A model generated the notes under the pieces. It ran no database searches and was not told the DNA's origin. It was given only the letters and a program-made list of their open reading frames with translations. A program made the translations under genes and the position numbers. From Dryas octopetala (taxonomy: Eukaryota > Streptophyta > Magnoliopsida > Rosales > Rosaceae): 64,000 nucleotides of DNA. This document shows positions 36,394-51,700 of the stretch, one piece after another. How positions within the stretch are numbered: position 1 is the first letter of the stretch; each line of letters opens with the position of its first letter. The stretch is from contig OY992836.1 of the NCBI GenBank assembly GCA_963921425.1, positions 16,633,614-16,697,613 of the forward strand. Direction: 5' to 3'.

Positions 36394-39300
36394 ATGGCGA
36401 GTAAGCCCAGCCTTCCAAAATCGGGAGCCATTTCTAAGGGCTACAACTTCGCATCTCACTGGGAACAGGTCCTGAATTCAAAACCTCATTGCCCTAAATT
36501 CAATTTCATCTGAGTTTTGTTCAATTTGTTTGCTACAATTTGCTTACAATTAGCGAGAGCTTCAAATCAGATCAGATCGGATCAGATCCTTTCGACACGA
36601 GTTTGATGTGTTCGTTTCTTTGTTGGCTCTGTAGAACGCGCCTTTAACGGAGCAGCAACAAGCCGCCATTGCAAGCCTCTCGCATGCCGTCGCAGAGCGA
36701 CCATTTCCTCTCAATTTGGCCCAGGACCGTATCGCAGGGCACCAGAATGGCCTCTCCGTCAGCACCAAGGACAGCTCCTTCGGCTTGGAACACTCTGCTG
36801 CTATCGAAGCCGTTCTCGTCAATACGAATCAGGTACCATTTCGCCATTGCATTCCTTTTATCTCTTTCAATTCAGTGACTTTTCACTGCAACTTAGCTTT
36901 TTGTTGCTGCAGTTTTACAAATGGTTTACGGATCTTGAATCAGCGTTGAAGTCGGAGGTTAGTACTCAATTCTTTCAGCAACAGCAACACACCTCCTTAT
37001 GATGTAAGTAAAGTTTGAATATGCGGCTTATTGCACGTCTTATTTTATATGTTTTAGACGGAGGAGAAGTATCGTCACTATGTAGACACTTTGACAGAGC
37101 GAATACAGACATGTGATGGTATACTTGGTCAGGTAATCTTGTATATATTTTTGCAAATTACTGCATTTTTTGGTTATGTATCTGTTTGTGTCATTAATAG
37201 CTACGCTTCATTGTATGCAGGTGGATGACACGCTAGACTTGTTTAATGAACTACAACTGCAGCATCAGGCAGTAGCAACAAAGACTAAAACTCTTCATGA
37301 TGCATGCGACCGACTGGTTGGTTTTTCTTTCTATTGTCACCCTTTTTCTAGTGTCATGTTAATCACTGTTTATGGTGCCCGAAAACTTTGAAACTCTACT
37401 ATCGATTCTGTGAAGGATGAGCAGAAGGATGTCCTTTAACCTTATCTGATGATTAATGTAGCATGTGTTTGTTGGTTCTGTTATCTTGTTCTTGTCCATG
37501 TAATTTAAAATATCTACAACTTGATGTTTTCTCATTTTCCTTTGCAGTTAATAGAGAAGCAACGACTGATTGAATTTTCGGAAGCACTCCGTAGTAAGCT
37601 CAACTACTTTGATGAATTGGAGAATGTAAGGTTTGAATGCTACCTTACCTAGAGATACAGTTTGCTTCAAATATTAGGTTGCGATTTAACTTGTTCCCCT
37701 GGAATTATGTTTAAAATTGTGCACCTTGCCTTTCTACCTTTGCATACATGGTCAATGGATGGTAGGAACCATCAGAAATGAAGACAAGGCATGAAATTTA
37801 GAAGTTACTATCTCTTTATTATAGACGGGTTTGGTTCATTGTAGTCATGATGTATCAAAGTTTTCTGTTTGATAGAATTTTGACTATTATTATGACATTT
37901 AGAAAAATATCATTGCCAAAAATGTCTGAATATAATCTTGTCGATCAAATTGCTGTGTTAAAAATATAGAACTCATCAAATATTGGTTTCCCTAGTTTCC
38001 AAAACAAATAGAACATGCCAAAAAAATTGCCTATTTAATTATCATATGTGATAGGAATTTAGGTGGCTGTGTACATTGTTTTTTGGTAATCCAAGTAACT
38101 GGATAGATAAATAAAAATCAGTATGTTAGCCACATGCATCAATCAAACCATAAAAATTTGTTAGTCCCACTGAATGAGGTGAGAACATATCATGGTGCAC
38201 AAAGTGTGTGTAATATATCCACAGAATTCATCTTATAAATATAACCTTATCAATATAATTCATGCTTAACTGTTCAACTGTGTGCAGATTTCTACAAATT
38301 TTTATTCTCCAAACATGAATGTGCTAAATGAGAACTTTCTCCCTCTGCTCAAGCGCCTTGATGAGTGCATATCGTAAGTGGGATACCTTTATTAATTCTG
38401 TGCAATTCTATGCTTCAGACACTACTCAGTTAAAATCCTTGCAATTTTTTCATTGATACCGGGAAACAGTGAGCACTTAATGAGGATAAATTTATTGAAA
38501 TTAAAACTTATTGTTTTCATATGATTTGTGCCTATTTTAGGTATGTTGAGAGCAATCCACAATATGCAGAATCCAGTGTTTACCTGCTCAAATTTCGACA
38601 ACTGCAGGTATAATTTGCAAGAGGATTGATTAGGCAAATAGTATAGAATGGAAATTCATCTTCTAGTAGGATTTATTTTGGTCTTCAGTAATATAGCAAT
38701 TACATGTTTTGGACAGTCTCGAGCCTTGGGCATGATTCGTTCTCATGTACTTTCAGTTCTCAAAGGTGCTTCTGCTCAGGTAAAGTTACCTTATTGAATT
38801 GAATTATCGTTAACACATTTGTGCATGGTAGACTTCAGTGTTTACATGCAATAATGCATATGACACGGCTTTGTATTATGGTCACTGTCTTGCATCAGGT
38901 ACAGGCAGCTATCCGGAGCAGTGGAGGCAGCAAAACATCTGTTTCTGAGGGTGTAGAAGCATCTGTTATATATGTCCGTTTCAAGGCAGCAGCAAGTGAG
39001 GTAATAGTGGCCTTTTTGGCTTGGTATGATGCTATTGTATTAGTTGAAAATGTCATTACTGCATTTTTCTGGCCAGGGCGTGAAATCGCGATGAGCCTGG
39101 AAAACATTTTTACACTAATCATTTGAATGTGGGAACACATTTCTGTGCTTTAACTTCAAGATCTTTTAAATTTTGATGTCTAACAGTTAGAATCTCTGCA
39201 GCTTAAGCCAGTCCTGGAGGAAATTGAAAGCAGAGCATCAAGGAAAGAATATACTCAGATCCTTGCAGAATGCCACAAACTATATTGTGAACAGCGCCTT

Positions 39301-42300
39301 TCCTTGGTGAGCTGATGATTGGCTGTTTCCTATAAAAGTTTATTCTTTCATTTCATATGTTCAGTTCACTGTTATCATATGCTCGTTTTTATATGCATTA
39401 TCCAGGTAAGAGGTATAGTACATCAACGGATATCTGAATTCGCCAAGAAAGAGGCCTTGCCATCATTGACTAGATCTGGATGTGCATATCTAATGCAGGT
39501 AAGAAATATAGGTTATGAGGATATTAATAGAAGAAAAGATCCTATAAAAAATGGCAATGAAGGATATTTTTTACGATAAAGTGAAGATGACATGATGAAC
39601 CCTGTCCTAATTATGTACAGTAGAAGAGCAAATTTATCTGTGATGTATGATGTAAAATGATATGCAAATTACTATCATATCTCTAATTTTTGCTGCGTAG
39701 ATATATTGAGTATGCTGCAAGGTCACACTGGGTACAATCTAGCAATGTTTTGGATTCCATGTCACAGTTGATGAGTTTTTTCCTTTTCTTATTTTAAATT
39801 CTTTTCTATTTTTCTCTTGTATTGTATTGAGGTTCTTTTTCTTCATTCCATTTTCCATTTTCAGTATGTATCGTAAACATTTATGTTGTAGGAAAACAAA
39901 GTTTCCATTGTAATTGACACCACTATTTATTGCAGGTCTGTCAGCTTGAGCACCAACTTTTTGATCATTTTTTCCCATCTTCCGCAGAGGACGTTTCAAG
40001 TTTGGCTCCATTGATAGATCCTCTGTAGGTCCCCTTTTCTCTCTTTTTCTTGTTTTCTTTAGGGGTTGGACAAGCAGTAAGTGGGGTATATGATAACAAC
40101 AATAAGACAGTTCTTTAACCACTCTTTCCCCCTGTTATTTCTTCTCTCCTCAATTTTTTCCACTATTTTTTAGTGCTTTTCTGAGAGGTTGGATGTAGTA
40201 ATTGGAGTATACTGTCAACTGAACAACAGTAAGGCAATCTCTGTTAATTTACATGTACCAGAGATGAATCAAGCTTGAAAAATTGTTTTTTTTTTGGTAT
40301 TATCCCAAGATATTTATTTATCACCAATAATAAAAGGCCCCAAAAACATTTTTAAGTTTAATTGTGATACTCAGTGCCTCAGATATGTATGTTGTATGTG
40401 TTCTAGAGAAATTTATATGATTGGGGATGGGGTCTGAGAGGGAGAGGTCTACCGAATGGTTATGTAGGGAGGCTATTTCTAGTACTCTGTAGATTATATG
40501 TTTCTTAATATCTTAATGGGAGGGGGAGCTAACAAAGGCAAAGATGGACATTTTATGAGACACTTTGGGGATCATCTTCTGTTTTGTGTCCTTGTTTTCA
40601 CTTCATTCCTTCTTGAGATCACTTTTAGATATAACCCTGTTAGGCTGTTACATTGTAGGATGGAGGTTGGCTGGTTGTTTGGTTTATGCACACTTTAAAC
40701 TATATAATAACCTCATTGTGGTGATAACTTCATGCAGGTCTACATACTTATATGATACACTGCGGCCAAAACTTATTCATGAAACAAATATTGATTTTCT
40801 TTGCGAACTTGTTGATATATTGAAAGTTGAAGTCCTAGGTGAACAGTTAAGTCGGCGAAGTGAATCATTAGCTGGGCTACGTCCTACATTAGAGAGAATT
40901 CTTGCAGATGTTCATGAGCGGTTGACTTTCCGTGCTCGAACACATATTCGTGATGAGGTGATTTCTATTCCTGAGAATTAGCATTTCTTCTTGAGTTTAT
41001 ATGCCAATTAAACCTGTTACCTTTTTATGTTATCATAACTGTTTAAATGTACTTGTCCTATTTCCAATAGTTTTTTTTTTGCTCTTTTTCCTAAATGGTA
41101 GAATGAAATGAACAGAGGGAATTATTCATTTGTTTGAATATTGATGGAACTTGCTGACTATATGGTCTGTTGTCTTCGGTTGCTTGATTTTGATTGATGT
41201 TTTTCATCAATTTAATATCTAGCTTAAAATAGTCACGAGCTTGCAAAACAAGTTTATTTTCCTTTGGAGATGCAAGAACTTTCATGATGTAGAAGGAAAA
41301 AGTATTCGCATTTATACTTAATTTTCTACTGATGCGGTTTGGATGGGATAAATTGTATGGTATTTCCCCTGTATTCTGTTTCCAGTTATCTACTTATTTA
41401 TCTGGTATGTCTAGCTTAGTTTTCCATATCCTTGTCTTTTTTTGGAATAGCTGTTTTTCCTTTCCCTTTTTATCTTAAAGCTTTTTCTTGCTTCTGTTTC
41501 AGATAGCAAATTATTTGCCTTTGGATGAAGACTTGGATTACCCTGCCAAGCTGGAAAGATCTGCGGCAGATAAACTTGAAACTACTTCTGTAACTTTTTT
41601 CCCATTTCCTTTTATAACTTTGATGGACGTCTGACATAAATATTTATGTTGTCTGATGTGTATCTAGGTGTCAAATTTGTCTAGTCCCTAACTTATAGGT
41701 TTATAGGACATTGGCACATGTTTTAATGTTTTATAATATTTTATGACCTCATTGAAGCATTTATGTAGCAGTCTGATGATATTGGTAGTTTTCTTATTGA
41801 AATATCCACATAACACAGAAACAAACTGCGTCCTGGAAATACCATTTAGTGACCTAAGAATTTATTCACCACTTATATTTTCAAATATACCCATTAAGTA
41901 TGCAGTCTAGGGACATTATTATGCCTTGCCCATGTAATATAATTTCCGACATGATCTTTTCTAATTACTCATGTAACATGTATTTGAGTATCTATTTGAT
42001 GGTAGTGGGTGGCAAATGGAACACTACTGTTAGCTCCAGTTTTGTATCATTGCTGAATATGAAGATCAATGTATCTTGAATGATTTTCTCATCTTTCCTT
42101 ATCCTTTTTTTTTTTTGTTGGGGTCAAATTGCAGGCTGATGAAAACCTTGTTTTTAAAACGTGGTATCCACCTCTAGAGAAAACAATATCTTGTCTTTCA
42201 AAGCTGTATCGCTGTTTAGAACCAGCAGTTTTCACTGGTTTAGCACAGGTACTTAAGCCTTTGAGCCACCATGTTATAAACTTGTCTTGAATAACCCTCT

Positions 42301-44930
42301 TCCTATAAATTTTGCTAAACAATTGGATTTTTGTTGTTTCTATCAGGAAGTTGTTGAAGTTTGTTCAATATCTATCCAGGTCAGTAATTGAATGTCTACT
42401 GTCATATGCAGTACGTAGGAAATTCTCTGTGCATAATTCAACTCTATAACTCTACTGTCATAACATACTGTGTTATCCTTGTTTATGGAGATGCTGGGAT
42501 TTGGTTAGTGTGGCCTTAATATGGTTACCCACGTTTTAAATATTTTGTTTAACATGTCAACAAAAAACCACATGTAATTGATTGGCGTTCCTTTCATCTG
42601 CCAGAAAGCAAGCAAACTCATTGCAAAGAGATCATCACCAATGGATGGTCAGCTTTTCCTCATAAAACATCTTCTTATCTTAAGGGAGCAGGTGATCTCT
42701 CCTTTCTGCTGTATATATCATGGGTAGTTATTCTATAAAAATCTACTTATTGACGCATGTATTTTGTCTTCCCAGATTGCACCTTTTGATATTGAGTTTT
42801 CTGTCACACACAAGGAACTTGATTTCTCCCACTTGCTGGTTAGTTGCTCTAAAAGCTAAAGCCTCCTATCCAAGTGCATTATCTAGTATTTTGAATCAGG
42901 GTCTTAAATAGCAGGGAAAATGGAAACGTGTACTGTTATGTCTGAAATTTATTTTATTTTTGTCTAATATCTCCTTCCAACCTTCACTATAATGATGCAC
43001 CAATTTATCATTATTTTGATTAAACATGTTGAAATTCTGAGAATTTTGAATTAGACATTTTTTTCTTCAAAATGTCATAAGTTCTGTAGTTTTTTTTTTT
43101 TTTTTTTTCATTAGCCAAGATATTCAGAATGTCGGTTTAGTTTAGGTAACAATGCACTAAAAGCTCCTTAAATGCTTGAAATTTGATGGAATGAAAGTCG
43201 TAATGTTTTTTAATCTCTTTTGCCAGGAGCATCTAAGACGGATTCTTAGAGGTCAGGCCTCTCTATTCGACTGGTCCAGGTCAACTTCACTGGCAAGAAC
43301 ACTATCACCCCGTGTTTTGGAAAGTCAAATAGATGCCAAGAAGGTTTGACATTTTACCCTTTCAATCGATGATTTCTTAACAATGTGTTTGCTCTATCTC
43401 GTCAGCAAAACGAGAGACCAAACACCTAGATCTAAAGCTAGCTTCTCCCTTCTTAGTTTTTACATTGATAATTCCAACTTTCTTCATTAGATAGGCTTTT
43501 GGAGCAAGATTTTGTTTTTATTTGTTGCGACTTTGGTTCTTTTTGTGGGGTTGTTTTGTTCTAGTTTTCATCCTAATCAGCCAGTACTTCCATTCATATT
43601 AATTTACTTGCAGGAACTGGAGAAAAGCCTGAAATCCACTTGTGAGGAGTTCATTATGTCGGTCACTAAGCTAGTTGTGGATCCTATGCTTTCATTTGTT
43701 ACCAAGGTTTGTCGTTTCCCCCTTTAATAATATGGCTGGAAAACTAATGAGAGACCAGACACCTAGATATAAGTTTGCAATTAATAAATCAAACAGATTG
43801 TTAGAACAAATTGCCTAACAAGAGATCTCAAAAGAATCCATATGCTTTGAAATTAGATATTTTGGAACTTTTCTACCCTTGCCTCTTCATAATCCCATAT
43901 CTGAATGCTCTCTATAAATTAAAAACAACTTCATCCAAACATTCTAGCTATCTTTATTGGTATAACTCTCATGGCAGTATATTGAGGTTCCTAGGATCGA
44001 ATCCTGCCTTCACTTGGTATGGGGGGCTTTTGGGGGATGAGAGAGGGCTACTGCCCGGGCCTCTAGTTGAATTGGAAAATACCTTCATGCAAGTATACAA
44101 ATATCGTTAAAAAATCCTGCCTTTACCAAGTTTTCTCGCATTCAGGTCAAATTTCTCATGGATTACCTACCCTTGCACTTCAGAAGTTTAATCATGCCTA
44201 TGACGTTTCAATGTGCTTTCTACAGGTCACAGCTGTGAAAGTTTCATTGTCCTCAGGCAGCCAAAATCAAAAGGTAGATTCGGGTATGGCCAAACCACTC
44301 AAAGATCAAGCTTTTGCAACTCCGGATAAGGTGGCTGAACTTGTTCAAAGGGTATGCATATAAATTTATTGCTCGTTTTCTTTGACTTCACATATAACTT
44401 ATCCATTACACTACTGTTCAACTAGAGCTGATTTCCATCATGCATATATCTGGAACAGGTAACTACTGCTATTCAGCAAGAGTTGCCAATGGTTATGACG
44501 AAGATGAAGCTTTATCTGCAGAACCCATCAACACGGACTATACTATTCAAACCGATAAAGTGAGTACATAATTCACTTGTACAAGGTGTTATGATCATCA
44601 ATGTGCACACTTCCTGATTGATTAAGTTGATTTTTTCTCTTGTTGGTTAAGTTGGTCGGTCGTTTATCTTCTTTTCGCTATCGGGTCATACTGAGAGTTC
44701 TTTTATTCCACCAATAATGTCTATCATGCTCATGGATGAAGTACAACTATTCCCCAACACCTAAAGTGACACTTTCTCTCTCTCCTTTTTTATGCAGGAC
44801 AAATATTGTGGAAGCCCACGTACAAGTACAGTCCCTGCTGAAGGCGGAGTATTCCCCTGAAGAGATACAAGGAATCATAAACATGTCTTCCATACAAGAC
44901 CTACAAGCACAACTTGATGATCTCCTGTAG
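36394..44930 (+). CDS. COG3: Conserved oligomeric Golgi complex subunit 3
   Basis: Lobe A subunit of the COG tether, which captures retrograde vesicles at the Golgi and so supports glycosylation and wall-polymer secretion. I traced 24 exons: 36394-36468, 36635-36832, 36913-36957, 37058-37132, 37221-37316, 37548-37625, 38288-38373, 38541-38607, 38717-38779, 38899-39000, 39202-39306, 39406-39498, 39936-40024, 40738-40957, 41503-41589, 42135-42248, 42347-42379, 42605-42691, 42776-42838, 43227-43343, 43614-43706, 44226-44351, 44459-44559 and 44798-44930. They total 781 residues, against about 784 in Arabidopsis. The N-terminal Sec34-like half contains [28 protein letters not shown] and [18 protein letters not shown]. 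The C-terminal region contains [20 protein letters not shown] and [15 protein letters not shown]. Coiled-coil helices dominate. The gene converges tail-to-tail with FAB1. Confidence 0.96.
43950..44110 (+). repeat. SINE-like insertion in a COG3 intron
   Basis: A B-box-like GGATCGAATCC (43994-44004) follows a CTCATGGCAG segment and sits in an otherwise ordinary intron (43707-44225). The nearby GATGAGAGAGGGCTACTGCCC is G/C-rich, as in tRNA-derived SINE bodies. Limits are approximate. Confidence 0.4.
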
Positions 44931-45796
44931 AGTGTGTTTGTGAAGGTCATTGACTCGCATCATATAAATTCTTCCCATTAGCTGGATGATCTAAAGGTTA
45001 TTATTGGTAGATTAGAGAAATTCTGCAGTGTTGAACCGAGGAAATATTGGATGATCTAATGGGTATTATTGGTAGATTAGATAAGAAACGAGGAATATAT
45101 GTATCAGTTTTTGGTATCAAATAATAAGCCTACGGATAGTCTTATAGGGTTTGTGTGAAACCGAGTGCTCATAAGCTATAGTTTTTGTTCAATACAATTT
45201 CAAATTTTCCATTCAGTGCAGCACAATTTGTATATCATCACGCATTTGGTATTTTCAACTGGGAAATAAGCCTTTCGCCAAGTCCTTCGACTAGCGGATA
45301 AATCTCGAAGGCGCATTCTCAAATAGCATACTATCATAAACTCAAATGTCCCTCCACGGATATCCTTACAATTTGGCCGAAAGAACAAAAGAGATGGGTT
45401 TGTCCGGCGAACTTGAGAAATCATATTATGAAATTGCAGCTAAAAATTGAGAAATCAGAATCAATGATTTCACACGTGATATGTGCCAGCGAAAATTTCT
45501 TTGAAACAAAACCCTTTTTTTTTACAAAGAAAAAAACTTAATATATGTATATTCCAAAAGAACAAAATTCTAGCAAATAAACAAAAAGAATAAAAAATGA
45601 GGGTCAACAAAATATTACATTGGAAGAAAAAGAAAAGAGAGATGACAAATAATGAGGCATATTGATTTTATAGCTTGCATTGGACACCAAAAGGATTATT
45701 CAGCTCACATCTTCACATGTACAGGTGGGGATTGATTATTCGGCTTAAATCTTGATATATACAGGCAAAAGGCAAAAGGCAAAAGGTATGAGGTCC
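44931..45796. other. Convergent 3' UTR space between COG3 and FAB1
   Basis: 867 bp between two stop codons on opposite strands. It probably holds both 3' UTRs. Short imperfect repeats include TTATTGGTAGATTAGA (about 45001 and 45065). No gene seen. Confidence 0.6.
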
Positions 45797-48700
45797 TCAA
45801 TCACCTTGTGAATATTCTTCACAATGGTCCGATTGGGATCCACTAGGAACGATGGTTAGGGGAGGCCACTGATCAGGAACCATGAGAAAATAACCGGTCA
45901 TTGCTTTCCTGAAGCGTTTCTTATACTGCTGAGGTGAAATCACAGTTGGAGACGTGTTCTTGGGACCACCAAGGATGCCTGAGGTCTTCACCCAAGTTTC
46001 AAGGTGCTTGTCCCATGTATATTGCCTAATGAAATCAATGATCCCCAAAACTAGCTCATGCTTTTCCTCATCCACGCCAACCAGTAATGAGTAGTCCATC
46101 ACATCGGCCGACTGTAGCAAAATACGTTACAATATATTAACAACAAATAGATGCCGTGATAATATGCCAATGTCAAAATCTAATCCACTATGCGGGTTTC
46201 TGAGAAAACATCAACACGACAACAAGTGGTTAAGTCCAACTTACAGCAAGGAATGCAGTATCATTCCAGACAGCTCTCTCTAGTACCCGCTTTGCCTTGT
46301 TCCCCACAAAAATTGGAGAAGTTGGCATTGCTTCAATCAGATTCTGGTCCAGTAGAACTTTATTGCTCCCACTTGTATCTGGATTATAACGTGATCGAGA
46401 AGATCCTTTCAGGTCATAAAGCCGTGTGACATTCCGTCTAAATAATAGATTCTCCATTACTAAAACATCCATCTTGGACTCTTTCCCTGCTTTACCATGC
46501 TTTGATGAGACCTTCAAGGCAAAAGAGAGATAAAATTGCAGATTAACAATAAAGTTGTATCATTAGAATAAGACAAAGCCTAAAATTGGGTTAGACTCGG
46601 ATATAGTAAAAAAATTGCAGATCAGGATTTCTCTTTTCTGGGGAAAAAAGAGAAATGGTGAACTCTTTTTTGAGTTGCAGTAAAAGAATTTGGTTTCTCC
46701 CTTGATTAGACAAGTCAAAAAATACATTTAAAATTTACAAATGTTAGCAAGATGTCTAGATTGAGATTTGAATGACTGTGGTAAGGTAGGATTTAGTAAA
46801 TATCAGATTGGAACTACTTGCTAGTTCCATATCTGAAAAAACAGCACCAGTAAAAGCAGTGAACAAGGCAAATGAAAAAGGCAACCAAGAATACCTGATA
46901 AATACCCAGGATCTTTGCCAGGCAAGTTGGGCTTCGAGTATTGATTGACTCAGACAAATACTTAAAATAAGCTGGTGCAAACTTGATAAATGACTCCAGC
47001 TCCGTCTTTGTAACTTGTTTGATGATAAAACGATCATCCAAGGATTTTGCAAAGAAAACGTTGCTTTTGCCACCCTGGGCTCCCCACTTCTTACAGCGGC
47101 TAAGAGATCGCACGAAATCTAATTCAGAAGGGCAACATGTCCTCCTTAAAGCCTCAAACCGTGTTGCATAGTAACAAGTCACTGTATACTTCACCTTACC
47201 AAGGGGACCATCATCTGTAAAAGAAACCCTAGCATGTAAATCCTTCGACAAGAGCGAGTCCAGAAACTGAGTGCTCCGGGACCTCGACATGGATAAGATG
47301 CTCTCATCAAAAGAACCAAGACTTCTGTAGGTCTCAGAAACTGCCTCATCAAAAGAGTTAAGTGAGAGAAGATTTGCTGAATCAAAAAGCGGTAATGAGA
47401 CTAAAGTCTCCCCTGCATCTTTGGGTCTCTCAGACTCAGAAATCTGCAAATGATAATTTGGCGAGACAAGTGCATATGCAATAACACTAGTGGGTTCATC
47501 ATCAAAAACAGGGATAACAGTGTCATTGATGCCAACAGGCAGTAGCAGCCTGGCACCACTTTGCCGTTCCAATTCCCGGAACAATGGAACATAGACAGGA
47601 TTGTAATCACCAATACAGAGCTTTTGAGCATGCAAGGGAATTTTGTTGAATGAGCTATTAACATTTGGAAAGGGCATGCCTACCCGGATTGTGGAGCTTT
47701 CAACATTGTTGAGGCCCTTAAGAGATATAGAGTTAACAGACCGAGTTGCCTGTAACCCACCTTGATCAATAGGACAATTTTCCAAATCCGCATTTGATGC
47801 AACTTTTTTTACCACAGTTGGAGAATTTACTAAGGTTGAATCAGGAAGAGAATAGCCATTCTCTTTAGGTATTGTACTAATTGGGTGACTTTCACCAGTC
47901 CAAGCCGCATCAAGGGTATCAGATAAATTTGCCACTACAGAACACTCATTCCCTTCTGAGAGGGTCCTTCGTACAATTTTTCCAGATTCCAACGGATCAG
48001 ATTTATCAATGATATTTTCAGAAGGAGTGGAAAGCTCAGCCTCATTCCTAAGATTCGGGTCCAGACCCATTTCAGTTCTGTTCTGAACCCCTTCAGGCTG
48101 GTTAAAGTAGCCAACTTCTCCTCCTTGGTTAATATTTATATCAGGCTTTGTATCTGGAGGAGAGGAATCACAACTACTAAATCCTTTACCTGGCTTCTCG
48201 ACAAGTTTCTCCACAGAACTCATAGGTTTCTCCTTGGGTTTGGGAATGGAACTGCTCAAACCTTCCTGGAAATTATTGTTACTTAAACAGGCTGCATGAA
48301 TCAGGCGTTGGTCCCAAACATAAGAGTGGAAGAGTAACTGCCTCCGCAATTTATTAATCTCAAGAATATCAATAGCAGGCTGACCAAACTTCACCTCCCC
48401 ATTCATCACTTTTCGTAATGATTCCTGCACGATGTCATGTCACCAATGAAAACCACAAATAATACAACTTCCTTCTCTAACAAATGAAAAAGAAAAGAGC
48501 AAATAAATAATGTAGGGTTAGACTTCAAGCAGGAAGGAAAACCAAATTTTTCCTTACATATGCTAAACCAATATACTATATGATAGATCTTTGTTAATCA
48601 ATCAGGATGACTCAGACAGTAGGTTCTTGTTTAGAAGTCCATTTGAATCAATAATTAACCTTGGATGAGTACTTCAAAACATTTCAAATCAATTGAAGTC

Positions 48701-51700
48701 TATCATCCATCCAAAAGTTGGAATACTATCATGCAGGCAATGCATTGTGTACTGTATATAGAATAGCAAAGTTTTTATCCAAAAGCAACTTTGGCTCATA
48801 TTTATATCTTCCTCTTTTCTCTTCTCCTTTTTTTTTTTTTTTAGGGGGGAGGGTGGGGGAAGGGGGGAGAGAGAGAGAGAGCAGGCGGAGTGGGGGTGGG
48901 ATTCATGTGAACTACCTCAAAGTCTTCTCTTTCCTTTTGAAGCATTCCTTCAAGTTCTGCAATTTGATAACTTGGTTCAGGTGCTTTCTTACCACCATCC
49001 TGTGTCCCTGCAACTGCTATCTTCTCTAAAATCTGATGAAGAGCACTACGCAATTCAGTAAATAGAAGCTCTGCTCGGTTACCCACCTAGTAGACAAGAT
49101 CAATAATCTCATAAGCATTGAGAAATTTAGAATCAATTGCTGTATCAACTAAGATTCAAAAATTGCACCTCATATGCTTCTTTTTGTATCCATTCCTGAT
49201 TATCATAGTGAAATTCAAGTTTCGGTGGTGGAAGATAAACAGAATGAACATGAATTGAGGCATAGCGGAAGCAAGCAACCATTCTCCCGAAACTGTACAG
49301 GTAAGAACAAAAGTATAAGAATATAATAACTTAAGGTGCTTTAGATGAACTCTAAGCACTTAAAAAGCTTCAAAGACCAATCTAAATGCCCGAGAAAGCC
49401 TACATTGGTGCTCACCTAAACTCACCCAGTTGGTTTTCTAGATGAGCACCCAGTAAGTACAAAAAGAAAGAAGGTGATACAAAGTATAAGCTTTTCTCTG
49501 AAATTAAAAAACACAAGGCAAAAAGGTAAACTAGGAATGATGACAAGACGACTTGAACTCGATATCACTCAACTGAAGAAAACCCCAGCCAGACCACCTT
49601 GAGCTAATGAGAATATGAAACCACCCTAACTCAGACTCAACTGTAGATGTCTAAGCACAAAAAGTTAACAAGTATGCCAAAATTACAAATGTGTGTGTAT
49701 ATCTTGAAAAGTGAAAGAAATGTTATGCATGTCCTTAATGTTTTGCTTCTTTAATATTTCTATTTGGTGGGGTGGACTGAGACTGGTTGGTGCAAGTTTT
49801 AACAGTTCAAAAGGAAAAATGCATACCCATAAAACCGAAGACAATCTCTGTGAAGGGAATGACCGCAGCTTGCAACTCTGTTTGCGGCAGCATGATTTGA
49901 AAAGCTCAATTCCAAAAATTTCCCAAAAGATAAACCCCAAGCAGCATCTGACATTACTACCCTGCGAGTGGCTGGAGGGAAGCCATTGGTCCGAGGACAT
50001 CTCAAGCACCTGTGCCACATCCAAATTTTTCCTTCCCTTTCCCCTGGAAGTAAAATCTCTGGGAGTTTCTTAACCGATATTGTAAGGCTCCCTTGTCTAT
50101 GAGTATAACAATGAACATGCGCTTCTGATGGCATCCCACATGAACGACAGAGGTAACTCTAATAAAGAAGAAGAATTCAATGGCAACTTCTTATGAGATT
50201 GCCGATGAAGAACATGTTTCATATAAAATTAGCAAATAGAAAAGGCTATGTTTGAAATGATGTAAAATACCTGATCAAACAGATTATCCCGTAAAAACCT
50301 CCCCAAAGGCTTATCAAAGCTTCCATAGTATTTGATTCGAAAGAGATGGGCCCTTTCACACACAGTTCCCTTCCACACACATCGTGTTGATAGGGAAACC
50401 AAAATGCTCTGATGGTCTGAAGGTGAAGGGGGAAACTCTTCCTTTGAAGATCCCACCTCCTCATTAAGATTATCCCCAGCGTGGCCACAGCCGCCACCAT
50501 GTCCTAATGCTTCTGAGGTGCCAAAAGAATTAGAGATCAAATTATCGTAGACCAAAGCTTCCCCAACCTTAGCTATTTTGGCCGGACAAGATTCTTTAGA
50601 CCCCACATCAATATTATCCTCAGAGGCACAAATTGAGGAGAGCTCTTTACTGTAGGAACCTGTGATATCCTGTCCTGGGGGAGATGAGGAAGTGAAGGGA
50701 GATGTAGATTTGGTAGAGGTTGAGGCATGTTCTATGAGAAAAGCTTGAGAACAAGGAGCTTTAGGCAAGCAAATTGAATTGGCGCCTTCCATCTTTAAAT
50801 TGGGGTCAAGACTGGTACATGAGCCACTATCTGAAATTAAGCCTTTATTAGATTGCTGTTGTTCACTGCTACCATCAGGACCCTGAGGCTTGCCAGCCGC
50901 TGGGACACTAAAACCAGGTATGGTGGAAATGGACCTGTCAATACTTGATGGTTTATTGGGTAGTGCAACAGTTATCACAGACTTCAAAGGAAGTTCTGGA
51001 AGTGAAGCACCTTCATCAGCTAAAAATGAAGTCTCCAGAGCCAAGTGATAAGCCGCAAAAACTCCATACTGGACAACATGTTTCACCTTCTTTAACTCAT
51101 CCCCGTTGGCACCATGGAGCAAAATCTGAAATAAAGTTAAGCAATACATTCATCTCAACAGTTCTGAGTATTCTTTTTCTTTTCGGAAGTAAAAAAAAAA
51201 AAAAACAGAAAACAGAAAACAGAGTAAAAGGAATAACTAAAGCAGTTAGTGCTCCAATGCTAAAAAGGCATGAAGATGCAGCCCCAAAATCCACAGGAGA
51301 AAAAATCCACATTAACATCCTTGATAAGCGATCTCATTAACCTGATTGCAATTCCCTAGTCTCTGCTATATTGCCTCTGTAATCCCACACAGACATTATA
51401 TTTTTTTTTGTAGATAACCTATGAATTAGTAATAACATTAACACATTCAAGGTCTAAAAACAAGACACAATTAAGTGCCAGTCAACGCCCAAGGATTGAA
51501 GCTTCAAAACATCATTACTTTGTACCTTTATGTCTGTATATTATGTGTATATATTCAGGACTTACAGTAACACCCAAGGGCTTTGGGCAACCTTCGAAGA
51601 ACATCAGAGTCTTTGTCAATTTTTTCCCACCTTGCCCAGCACTGCCATGCACTTCAAGAAATTTCTCCACATGGAACATGTCACAATACCCTAGTTTTGG

